This document shows, piece by piece, positions 1 through 5,714 of a stretch of DNA of 5,820 nt. The notes below the pieces were generated by a model. It saw only the letters and a list, made by a program, of their open reading frames with translations, searched no databases and had not been told where the DNA came from. The DNA comes from JBCBKP01 sp038746265 (lineage in GTDB: Bacteria > Planctomycetota > Phycisphaerae > Phycisphaerales > UBA1924). The stretch's first letter is position 1. The number at the start of each line of letters is the position of its first letter. The position numbers and the translations under genes were made by a program. Location of the stretch: NCBI GenBank assembly GCA_038746265.1, contig JBCDKU010000110.1:1-5820 (forward strand), read 5' to 3'.

Positions 1-103
1 AGTCGTAGAAATTCCGCTTCTGGCTGTTGCGGAGCGTCTGCACCTGCCGCGCGTAGTCGCGGGCGTCGAACTTCTTCGTCGGGATCGCTTGCTTGCCTGC
101 CAT
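1..103 (-). CDS. Partial gene of unknown function (N-terminal 34 codons)
   Basis: The reading frame begins at an ATG (103-101) and stays open to the left edge of the window, giving 34 residues that start MAGKQAIPTKKFDARDY. An AAGGGGG ribosome-binding sequence lies at 116-110, six bases before the ATG, which strongly supports a real start. The visible part is hydrophilic and basic (many Lys, Arg and Gln), with no signal peptide or membrane segment, so the product is probably cytoplasmic. I do not recognise the family and assign no function. It is transcribed away from the copper-monooxygenase gene that starts at 303, with 199 bp between the two start codons. Confidence 0.7.
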   Translation of the reverse strand, partial: MAGKQAIPTKKFDARDYARQVQTLRNSQKRNFYD

Positions 104-131
104 GAGGGGCCCCCTTGCAATGAGAACAAAC

Positions 132-177
132 CGTGAGCGTTCTGCCTCGAAGCGCAGTTCACACCGGATCGCTCACG
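132..177. repeat. 8-bp perfect inverted repeat, 30-bp spacer, in divergent intergenic region
   Basis: CGTGAGCG at 132-139 is matched by its exact reverse complement CGCTCACG at 170-177. The repeat lies between two divergent genes, about 125 bp upstream of the monooxygenase start and about 30 bp upstream of the minus-strand start. It could be a regulator site with two half-sites or a chance match in GC-rich DNA. There is no T-tract, so it is not a typical terminator. Confidence 0.35.
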
Positions 178-222
178 CAAGCAACCCGCCCCGGTCCTGC
201 CCCAGCACGGAACGGAAACCCC

Positions 223-250
223 TTGCGACAAGATCTGTGCTCGCTACTCT
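223..250 (+). promoter_or_regulatory. Weak candidate sigma70-like promoter for the copper-monooxygenase gene
   Basis: TTGCGA (223-228) and TACTCT (245-250) are separated by 16 bp and lie about 50 bp before the ATG at 303. Both hexamers are poor matches to the consensus, so this is only the best candidate seen in the intergenic region 104-302. Confidence 0.2.
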
Positions 251-302
251 GTACGTCGCGGCGGCCTCTGCCCGGCCCCCGCCCGCGAAAGGGATCCCAC
301 GT

Positions 303-2333
303 ATGATCGTCCGAAGTGCTGCTGCCGCAATCTGTTCCGCCGCCATGCTCGCCTCGGCCGCCGCCCAGGCCGTCCGCATCGCCCCCGAAGCGATGGACGA
401 GACCCGCTTCAGCCAAGAAGGCGTCCGCCGCCTCCTGCCCGCGGGAGCCGCCGCGAAAGACCTCGCCGGCACCGAATGGGGCCTCCGCGCCCTTGCCGGC
501 GACACGCCAACCGTGATCGCGCTCAACAGCGTCACCTGCCCGCTCAGCCAGAAGACCGGCCCGACCCTCGCCCGCATCGAGGACGCTTACGCGGGCAAGG
601 GCGTCAACTTCATCCACGTCAACGTCAGCGGCCTCGACTCCGTCGCTGACATGAAAGAGCACGCCAAGTCCCTCGGTCTTGACGGCGCGTACCTCAACGA
701 CAGCGACCTCAACCTCGCCGGCACGCTCGGCGCGAAGACCACCACTGAGGTGTTTGTTCTCGACAGCGCCCGCACCCTCGTCTACCGCGGTGCGATCAAC
801 GACCAGTACGGTATCGGCTACACCAAGCCCGAAGCGACCAACCACTACCTCACCGACGCGATCGATGCCGTCCTCGCGGGCGAGCGACCAACTGTCGAAG
901 CCACCAGCGCCCCGGGCTGCCTGATCAAGCCCGAGAGCGAGTCCCGGTGGGCCGCCGGCGACGTGACCTACCACGGACGTATCGCGCGGATCATGGCCGA
1001 CAACTGCGTGAGCTGCCACCGCGAGAACGGCGTCGGGCCCTTCCGCCTCGACACCTACGAGAACGTCCAGAAGCGCGCGATGATGCTCGGCTTCGTCGTC
1101 GAGGACGGCATCATGCCCCCGTGGTTCGCGGCCGAGACGCCCGAAGCAGAGGGCGACTGGCACCCGGGCTGGGCCAACAACGCCGCGCTCTCCGACGACG
1201 ACAAGCGCGACCTGCTCGCCTGGCTCGACTCGGACATGGTCAAGGGCGACCCCGACGACCACCCGGTCACGCAGGCAATCGCGAGTGCGTGGCAGATCGG
1301 CGAGCCCGACCTGATCGTCGAGATGACCGAGGGCGTCGAGATCCCCGCCGACGGCTACCTTGACTACCAGTACGTCCGCATCCCCGACGTCGTCTCCGAG
1401 GACAAGTGGGTCAAGGCGATCGAGATCAAGCCCTCCGAGCCCCAGGTCGTCCACCACGTCCTCGCGTGGAACCGCGAGCGAGGCGAGCGTTGGGAGCCCA
1501 TCAGCGAATCCCGCGGCGAGTTCGACGGCTACTACGCCGCGTACGTCCCGGGCAACGCCGTGCAGGTCTTCCCCGAGGGCTTTGCCCGCAAGCTCGAGGC
1601 GGGCGACGACATCACCATGCAGATGCACTACACGCCCAACGGCAGGGCGGTCACCGACAAGACCCAGATCGGCTTCATCTTCGCCGATGAGGACGAGCTC
1701 GGGCCCGACGGCAAGCCCGACCACGAGGTCGAGGTCATGGGCATCGCCAACACCTGGTTCCGCATCCCCGCCGGCACGCGGGGCCACGCCGACACCGCGA
1801 GCGTGACGCTGCCGGCCGCGATCCGCGTGATGTCCTTCCTGCCGCACATGCACGTCCGGGGACAGGCGTTCAAGTACGTCGCGACGCTCCCCGACGGCAC
1901 CGTCCGCACGCTGCTCGACGTGCCTGCGTACGACTTCAACTGGCAGCTCCGCTACGAGCTCGCCGAGCCGATCGACCTGCCCGCGGGCACGGTGATCGAG
2001 GTCACGGGCACGTTCGACAACTCCAAGGGTAACCCGGCCAACCCCGACCCGGAGTCGGTCGTCCGCTGGGGTGACCAGACCTTCGAGGAGATGCTGCTCG
2101 GCTACGTCGAGTACTACCTGATGCCCGAGGCTCAGGAACAGCTCGCCGAGCGTGACGTCGAGCGGATCCGCCTGACGCGTTTCTTCCGCCAGCTCGACCG
2201 CGACGGCGACGGCGAGGTCCGCCGCGAGGACGTCCGCGAGCGGCTGCGGAGCGTGTTCGACCGCTTCGACCGCAACGGCGACGGCGTCATGACGCTTAGC
2301 GAGATGCTCGGAGAGAACGCCGGGGCGGAGTGA
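303..2333 (+). CDS. Exported redoxin / cytochrome c / PHM-like copper monooxygenase / EF-hand fusion protein
   Basis: This 676-aa protein probably carries out copper-dependent oxygen chemistry outside the cytoplasm; its substrate is unknown. I start it at ATG 303 because AAAGGGA (288-294) sits 8 bases upstream and the protein then opens with a signal peptide (residues 1-23, ending AQA). A 70-residue upstream extension of the frame looks non-coding. Domains in order: a thioredoxin-fold redoxin (about 60-195) with a single active-site cysteine in CPLS (79-82); a one-heme cytochrome c domain (about 220-315) with CVSCH at 235-239 and a probable distal Met271 in MPPW; and a type II ascorbate-dependent copper monooxygenase (about 335-610). 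Compared with rat PHM, CuH ligands would be H384, H385 and H442, and CuM ligands H515, H517 (HMH) and M597 (EEMLLGYVEYY); all are present. Two EF-hand loops follow (632-643 and 656-667). The cytochrome may replace ascorbate as electron donor, which is inference. Confidence 0.9.
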   Translation: MIVRSAAAAICSAAMLASAAAQAVRIAPEAMDETRFSQEGVRRLLPAGAAAKDLAGTEWGLRALAGDTPTVIALNSVTCPLSQKTGPTLARIEDAYAGKGVNFIHVNVSGLDSVADMKEHAKSLGLDGAYLNDSDLNLAGTLGAKTTTEVFVLDSARTLVYRGAINDQYGIGYTKPEATNHYLTDAIDAVLAGERPTVEATSAPGCLIKPESESRWAAGDVTYHGRIARIMADNCVSCHRENGVGPFRLDTYENVQKRAMMLGFVVEDGIMPPWFAAETPEAEGDWHPGWANNAALSDDDKRDLLAWLDSDMVKGDPDDHPVTQAIASAWQIGEPDLIVEMTEGVEIPADGYLDYQYVRIPDVVSEDKWVKAIEIKPSEPQVVHHVLAWNRERGERWEPISESRGEFDGYYAAYVPGNAVQVFPEGFARKLEAGDDITMQMHYTPNGRAVTDKTQIGFIFADEDELGPDGKPDHEVEVMGIANTWFRIPAGTRGHADTASVTLPAAIRVMSFLPHMHVRGQAFKYVATLPDGTVRTLLDVPAYDFNWQLRYELAEPIDLPAGTVIEVTGTFDNSKGNPANPDPESVVRWGDQTFEEMLLGYVEYYLMPEAQEQLAERDVERIRLTRFFRQLDRDGDGEVRREDVRERLRSVFDRFDRNGDGVMTLSEMLGENAGAE

Positions 2334-2338
2334 ACCGC

Positions 2339-3157
2339 TCAGCGTCGCCGACGCGCACAGACCAGCCCGCCCGCCGCGAGCATCGCGGCCGTCGCGGGGC
2401 TCGGGACCGTCCCGACCACGCCGAACCCGATCGGCCCGATGACCGTGTCGCCGCCCGCGCCCTCGGTGCCGAACGCGAGCGCGATCTCGTCGAGGCTGGT
2501 CAGATCGACGCCCGCGTCGGTGAACTGCACGAGATCGATCGCGATCCGCCGCGGGCTCGCATCGAGCGTGTCGCCCGTGATCGGATCGACATCGACACCC
2601 ACGAACTCGCTGAGCGACGCGGAGAAGGTCGCGCTCATCGCGCCGTCGTTGAGCGTCAGGTCGAACGTCAGCTCGCTGACGCTCTCAAAGCCCGAATCCG
2701 AGAACAGCACGTCGAACTCGAACGTGGACATCGCCCCGGCCGCGAAGATGTTCAGGTCGCCCAGATCGAAGTACCGCAGCGTCGTCCGCGTGACGGCTCC
2801 GGCGCCCGAATCAACGATGAGCCGACCCTGCGAGGGATCGACACGCGCCGAGGCGCCCGATGATGTCGTCAGCTGCTCGAGGAGAACCTCCCGCTGCCCG
2901 ATCGTGCTCGCAAGCTCCGCCTGCAGCGAGGAGTCATCGAAATCGCCCGGGTTGAAGGGTGAGCCCGTCCGCAGCTCGCCGATGAACCCGACCGACGACG
3001 CGAACTGCTCGGTGAAGCTGTCCACCATGACCGGCGAAACCTGGCCCAAACTGGACCCGGCACCGATCGCGAGAACGGACGAGCAAATGAGAGCCGGCCA
3101 ACGGTGGCTGGACGGCTTCTTGTCTGGGCGCATCATGGCCCCGCGCACGCTTTGCAT
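2339..3157 (-). CDS. Secreted VPxP-CTERM (PEP-CTERM-like) protein, paralog A
   Basis: This is a 272-aa exported protein of unknown function with a C-terminal sorting signal: VPSP at 251-254, a 14-residue hydrophobic stretch containing a Cys, then RRRR at the very end (269-272). This is the layout of PEP-CTERM tails, which exosortase-type enzymes recognise, with PSP in place of PEP. The N-terminus has a basic region and a hydrophobic segment ending near GSSLGQ (about residue 39), probably a signal peptide with a long n-region. The start is uncertain. ATG 3157 has AGGAG 14 bases upstream, GTG 3169 has GAGAAGG 8 bases upstream, and ATGs at 3136 and 3133 lack a clear ribosome site. The body is rich in Asp, Ser, Thr and Gly and is probably beta-rich. 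It is clearly paralogous to the gene at 3307-4005, sharing DSFxxQF, FEFDVxFSDSG and GDTxIG blocks. Its stop lies 5 bp from that of the convergent monooxygenase gene. Confidence 0.8.
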   Translation of the reverse strand: MQSVRGAMMRPDKKPSSHRWPALICSSVLAIGAGSSLGQVSPVMVDSFTEQFASSVGFIGELRTGSPFNPGDFDDSSLQAELASTIGQREVLLEQLTTSSGASARVDPSQGRLIVDSGAGAVTRTTLRYFDLGDLNIFAAGAMSTFEFDVLFSDSGFESVSELTFDLTLNDGAMSATFSASLSEFVGVDVDPITGDTLDASPRRIAIDLVQFTDAGVDLTSLDEIALAFGTEGAGGDTVIGPIGFGVVGTVPSPATAAMLAAGGLVCARRRR

Positions 3158-3184
3158 GCTTGCTTTCACGGCTCCTGCCTTCTC

Positions 3185-3203
3185 TCGGCCCGTCGTGGGC
3201 CGA
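3185..3203 (-). other. Stem-loop in the leader of paralog A
   Basis: TCGGCCC (3185-3191) pairs with GGGCCGA (3197-3203) around a 5-nt loop, giving a perfect 7-bp stem that begins 27 bases before the ATG at 3157. There is no T-tract. It may be a leader RNA structure, part of the read-through or termination region of the upstream paralog, or chance in GC-rich DNA. Confidence 0.35.
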
Positions 3204-3277
3204 CCTTCATGACCAGTGACAGATTGATCACGCAAGCCGTCGAACGAGGCTCTGAAACAAAGCGATCACGCTGCCAT

Positions 3278-3295
3278 GCCGGGCACCCGCCCGGC
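3278..3295 (-). terminator. GC-rich hairpin 11 bases after the paralog B stop, possible terminator
   Basis: GCCGGGC (3278-3284) and GCCCGGC (3289-3295) form a 7-bp stem with a 4-nt loop, just downstream of the stop codon at 3309-3307 of the upstream paralog. No U-run follows in the direction of transcription, so it is not a canonical intrinsic terminator. It may protect a 3' end or slow the polymerase. Confidence 0.35.
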
Positions 3296-3306
3296 CGTCA
3301 CCCGCC

Positions 3307-4005
3307 TCAGCGGCGGCGACGAACACCGGCGATACCGCAGCCCGCGAACAGGGCGGCCGTTGCCGGGGTGGGAACAAACTGAAGCTGACCAATCGTCGTG
3401 TCGCCGGCCGACCCGCCCGCGGCGAAGTCGAAGCGGATCGAGGCGATCTCGCTCAGCAGGACATCGTTGATGCTGAACAGCTCGAGGTCGATGCTCAGGG
3501 TCACCGGGCTCGAGGGTGCGACGAACTGCTGGATCGAGACCCGCTCGGTCCACGAGGTGCCGATGCCGTCAACGAGCGTCAGATCGAAGTCCACAGCGCC
3601 GACGGCGGACGAGCCCGAATCCGAGAAGATCACGTCAAACTCGAAACGGTCGTTGGTGCCGCCCGAGGTCACATCGACGCCGCCGTTGAAGTCGCCGTAG
3701 AGCAGGACGAGCTCGGACTGGACCATCGCGGCGGTACTCAGCGAGAGCACGCCCTCGAGCGACGAGATCGAGCCCGTCGCGACCGAGTCGCCCGAGATCG
3801 AGTTCAGGGTCGCCTGGCGGTTGCCGCCGAGAACGCTCGAGAGCGCCATCTGCATCGAGACGTCGCTGGTCGGGCTGCCGGTCGTCGTCAGACGCCCGTC
3901 GGAGCCCGAGCCGTCGAACTGATCGGCGAACGAATCGAGGACGAGCGGCTGGGCCGAGGCGGCCGCGGCGAACCCGGCAGCAGCGATCAGGGCGATGTTC
4001 TTCAT
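3307..4005 (-). CDS. Secreted VPxP-CTERM (PEP-CTERM-like) protein, paralog B
   Basis: This is a 232-aa exported protein of unknown function. I start it at ATG 4005 because the protein then opens with a compact signal peptide, MKNIALIAAAGFAAAASA, with probable cleavage after ASA at residue 18. An in-frame ATG at 4044 would add 13 charged residues in front. The ribosome site is poor (GAGAAG about 13 bases upstream). The C-terminus has VPTP (211-214), a 14-residue hydrophobic segment with one Cys, and RRRR (229-232), matching paralog A in spacing. Shared blocks are LDSFADQF (23-30), FEFDVIFSDSG (121-131), DFDLTLVDG and GDTTIG. The products are probably exported, held by the CTERM helix, then processed by an exosortase-like enzyme; no such enzyme is in this window. 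Paralog A follows 149 bp downstream on the same strand, with hairpins in the gap, so co-transcription is possible but not evident. Confidence 0.85.
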   Translation of the reverse strand: MKNIALIAAAGFAAAASAQPLVLDSFADQFDGSGSDGRLTTTGSPTSDVSMQMALSSVLGGNRQATLNSISGDSVATGSISSLEGVLSLSTAAMVQSELVLLYGDFNGGVDVTSGGTNDRFEFDVIFSDSGSSAVGAVDFDLTLVDGIGTSWTERVSIQQFVAPSSPVTLSIDLELFSINDVLLSEIASIRFDFAAGGSAGDTTIGQLQFVPTPATAALFAGCGIAGVRRRR

Positions 4006-4049
4006 GGCGGATCTCACTTCTCTGCTCTTTGGTGCATCTCTCACAGCGA

Positions 4050-4068
4050 CCGCGCCACGCAGGCGCGG
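4050..4068 (-). other. Stem-loop upstream of paralog B
   Basis: CCGCGCC (4050-4056) pairs with GGCGCGG (4062-4068) around a 5-nt loop, 44 bases before the ATG at 4005. Stem and loop lengths match the hairpin in front of paralog A. A second, weaker dyad (TCCGGT at 4158-4163 with ACCGGA at 4169-4174) lies farther upstream, between this gene and mntR. The rest of 4006-4204 shows no gene and no convincing promoter. Confidence 0.35.
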
Positions 4069-4204
4069 ACCTCCAAACCTGAAGGTGCGCAGGAACCACG
4101 AAAAGGCGAACCGTCTGAGAACTTTTCTGACAAACCGTGCGGAGAATTCCTACAGCGTCCGGTAATCCACCGGAATCTCTCGCAAGGGACTGGCTTGCAG
4201 TCGC

Positions 4205-4639
4205 TTAGGACTCCCGGCGGCTGCTCGAGAACCGCTCCATCCGCTCCAGCGTCACCGGGCTGATGTGGTGCTCGATCCCCTCCGCGTCGATCTCGGCCGT
4301 CTCTGCAGGGACACCCAGCGCCATCAGGAACCGCAGCACCACCTCATGCCGCCTGCGGCACGACGCCGCCAGCTCGCGACCCGCGTCCGTCAGCCCGATC
4401 GGTCGGTAGGGCTCGGTCTCGGCGAGTCCTTCCTTCACGAGCCGCGCAACGGTCTTCGTCACGGTCACATGGCTCACGCCGAACTCGGCCGCCAGGTCCT
4501 TGACGCGGCACTCGCCGTCGCGGTCGATGACCTCCGCGATCGCCTCGACGTAGTCCTCGGTGATCTCCGTCGCGTGGGCACGCCTGGCCGCCCGGTAGGG
4601 CTTCGAGGGGTCGGTCTTCTTCGCGGGGCGTTTCGCCAA
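4205..4639 (-). CDS. mntR: MntR, manganese-responsive DtxR-family repressor
   Basis: This 144-aa cytoplasmic regulator should bind DNA when loaded with Mn(II) and repress manganese uptake. A winged-helix domain covers about residues 25-90, with the recognition region EFGVSHVTVTKTVARL at 52-67. The metal-binding and dimerisation part follows, to about 137. Compared with Bacillus subtilis MntR, all six metal ligands are present: D29 and E32 (EDYVE), H98 (RRHEVV), and E120, E123 and H124 (EGIEHH). There is no C-terminal SH3-like domain, so this is a short MntR rather than a DtxR/IdeR iron regulator. The start is TTG 4639, supported by GGAG at 4650-4647, seven bases upstream, and by the lack of any in-frame ATG before residue 106. 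The first 20 or so residues are a basic tail. It diverges from the metal-binding lipoprotein gene across 106 bp containing palindromes it probably binds. Confidence 0.93.
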   Translation of the reverse strand: MAKRPAKKTDPSKPYRAARRAHATEITEDYVEAIAEVIDRDGECRVKDLAAEFGVSHVTVTKTVARLVKEGLAETEPYRPIGLTDAGRELAASCRRRHEVVLRFLMALGVPAETAEIDAEGIEHHISPVTLERMERFSSSRRES

Positions 4640-4665
4640 ACGGGGGCTCCGGGGACGGCGGTCGA

Positions 4666-4694
4666 TTGAACCAAACTGTAGCCGCGTCTACACT
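4666..4694 (+). promoter_or_regulatory. Sigma70-like promoter of the metal-importer operon
   Basis: TTGAAC (4666-4671) and TACACT (4689-4694) are separated by 17 bp, and each hexamer matches four of six consensus bases. Transcription would begin near 4701, about 45 bases before the ATG at 4746. A 24-bp palindrome fills the spacer and covers the -10 element, so a bound repressor would block RNA polymerase. Confidence 0.6.
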
Positions 4695-4696
4695 TT
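4673..4696. promoter_or_regulatory. Probable MntR operator 1 (24-bp imperfect palindrome)
   Basis: Ten of twelve base pairs are symmetric about a centre at 4684/4685. The core arms are TGTAG (4677-4681) and CTACA (4688-4692), flanked by AAA and TTT. The general form, an AAAC-type arm, a TAGC-like core, then the mirror image, resembles the enterobacterial MntR box. The position between and over the promoter hexamers, next to mntR, fits a repressor site. Binding by MntR is inferred. Confidence 0.6.
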
Positions 4697-4702
4697 GATC
4701 CA

Positions 4703-4726
4703 GAACCGTAGCCGTGGTTACAGACC
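4703..4726. promoter_or_regulatory. Probable MntR operator 2, 30 bp downstream of operator 1
   Basis: This copy repeats operator 1 as AACYGTAGCCGYGKYTACA (4704-4722 against 4674-4692), shifted by exactly 30 bp. Its own symmetry is weaker, with seven of twelve pairs. It would cover the transcription start and early leader. A 30-bp step is close to three helical turns and would place two bound dimers on the same face of the DNA. Confidence 0.5.
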
Positions 4727-4745
4727 CCGCCCGGAGCCATCCCGC

Positions 4746-5714
4746 ATGAGAACACTCGCCGCGATCCTGCTTGCGTTTCTCCTCCCCCTCGCCGGCTGCG
4801 ACCAGCAGGCGGTTGCGCCGTCGGAGCGGTCCGGACCGATGCGGATCGTCGCGACGACCGGCATGGTCACCGACGCCGTCCGCGCCATCGCGGGCGAGCA
4901 TGCCGAGGTCGAGGGCCTGATGGGCCCGGGCGTCGATCCGCACCTGTATCAGCCGAGCCGCGACGACGTCGCGACCCTGCTCGGCGCCGACGCGATCTTC
5001 TACAACGGGCTCCTGCTCGAGGGCAAGATGGCAGACGCCCTCGTCCGCACCGCGACGAGCGGCAAGCCCGTGTTCGCTGTGACCGAGCTTGTGGACGAGG
5101 CTTCGCTGCTCGAGCCCGAAGAGTTCGAGGGTCTCTTCGACCCGCACCTGTGGATGGACCCCGCCGCCTGGATCGGCTGTGTTGAGGTCGTGGGGCAGAA
5201 GCTCGCCGAGCTCGACCCCGATCACGCGGACAGCTACGCCGCCAATACCGAGGCGTACGTCGCCGAGATCCGCGCGCTGGATGCGTACGCCGAGGGCGTG
5301 CTCGCGAGCGTGCCGGAGAACCAGCGCGTGCTCGTCACGGCCCACGACGCGTTCAACTACTTTGGCCGCCGCTTCGGCTACGAGGTCGTCGGCATCCAGG
5401 GCATCTCGACCGAATCAGAAGCCGGCATCGCCGACATCGAATCGCTCGTGAGCCTGCTCGTCGAGCGCGACGTCCCCGCGGTGTTCGTCGAATCGACGGT
5501 GAGCCAGCGCAGCATCGAGGCGCTCATCGCCGGCGCTCGCGCTCGGGGGCACGAGGTCGTGATTGGCGGCGAGCTCTTCAGCGACGCCATGGGCGCCCGC
5601 GGTACCTACGAGGGCACCTACCTCGGCATGATCGACCACAACGTCACGACCATCGCCCGCGCTCTCGGCGGCGACGCGCCCGAGAAGGGCGTCGCCGGGA
5701 AGCTCGCCGAATGA
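4746..5714 (+). CDS. troA: TroA-type Mn/Zn-binding lipoprotein of a metal ABC importer
   Basis: This 322-aa solute-binding protein of the cluster A-I family (TroA/ZnuA/PsaA) captures Mn(II) or Zn(II) outside the inner membrane and delivers it to an ABC permease. I start it at ATG 4746: GGAG lies at 4733-4736, nine bases upstream, and the protein opens with a lipoprotein signal ending in the lipobox LAGC with lipid-carrying Cys18. Expected metal ligands by comparison with Treponema TroA are H66 (DPHLYQP), H134 (DPHLWMDP), H200 (TAHDAFNYF) and D280 (LFSDAMG); all are present. Position 200 is His, as in TroA and ZnuA, rather than the Glu of PsaA. The His-rich loop typical of ZnuA, between the first two ligands, is absent. 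Divergent mntR and the palindromes in its promoter favour manganese as the physiological substrate. The gene overlaps the next one by ATGA. Confidence 0.92.
   Translation: MRTLAAILLAFLLPLAGCDQQAVAPSERSGPMRIVATTGMVTDAVRAIAGEHAEVEGLMGPGVDPHLYQPSRDDVATLLGADAIFYNGLLLEGKMADALVRTATSGKPVFAVTELVDEASLLEPEEFEGLFDPHLWMDPAAWIGCVEVVGQKLAELDPDHADSYAANTEAYVAEIRALDAYAEGVLASVPENQRVLVTAHDAFNYFGRRFGYEVVGIQGISTESEAGIADIESLVSLLVERDVPAVFVESTVSQRSIEALIAGARARGHEVVIGGELFSDAMGARGTYEGTYLGMIDHNVTTIARALGGDAPEKGVAGKLAE

Noticed and set aside
106..113. GGGGCCCC palindrome next to the start of the minus-strand partial gene
   Set aside because: It coincides with the ribosome-binding sequence of that gene and is short and GC-only, so chance is sufficient.
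93..302. Upstream extension of the monooxygenase frame to an ATG at 93
   Set aside because: The extra 70 residues are Arg/Ser/Pro-rich and overlap the start of the divergent minus gene. They would also bury the signal peptide, which begins exactly after a good ribosome site at 303.
159..1853. Long open frame (564 codons) on the minus strand opposite the copper-monooxygenase gene
   Set aside because: It is the antisense of a gene with clear domains and copper and heme ligands. Its translation is a low-complexity Val/Asp/Gly/Leu/Arg string, as expected from reading GC-rich codons in reverse.
2439..3212. Plus-strand open frame opposite CTERM paralog A
   Set aside because: The minus strand encodes a signal peptide, conserved paralog blocks and a sorting tail. 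The plus translation is Ser/Pro/Arg-rich noise.
4695..4745. In-frame ATG at 4695 as start of the TroA-like protein
   Set aside because: It would put 17 residues before the lipoprotein signal and lies upstream of the predicted transcription start, within the operator region. ATG 4746 has GGAG at the right distance.
4344..5345. Long minus-strand open frame (333 codons) across troA and mntR
   Set aside because: It runs antisense through the TroA-like gene, across the operator region, and into mntR in the wrong frame. It has no recognisable motif.
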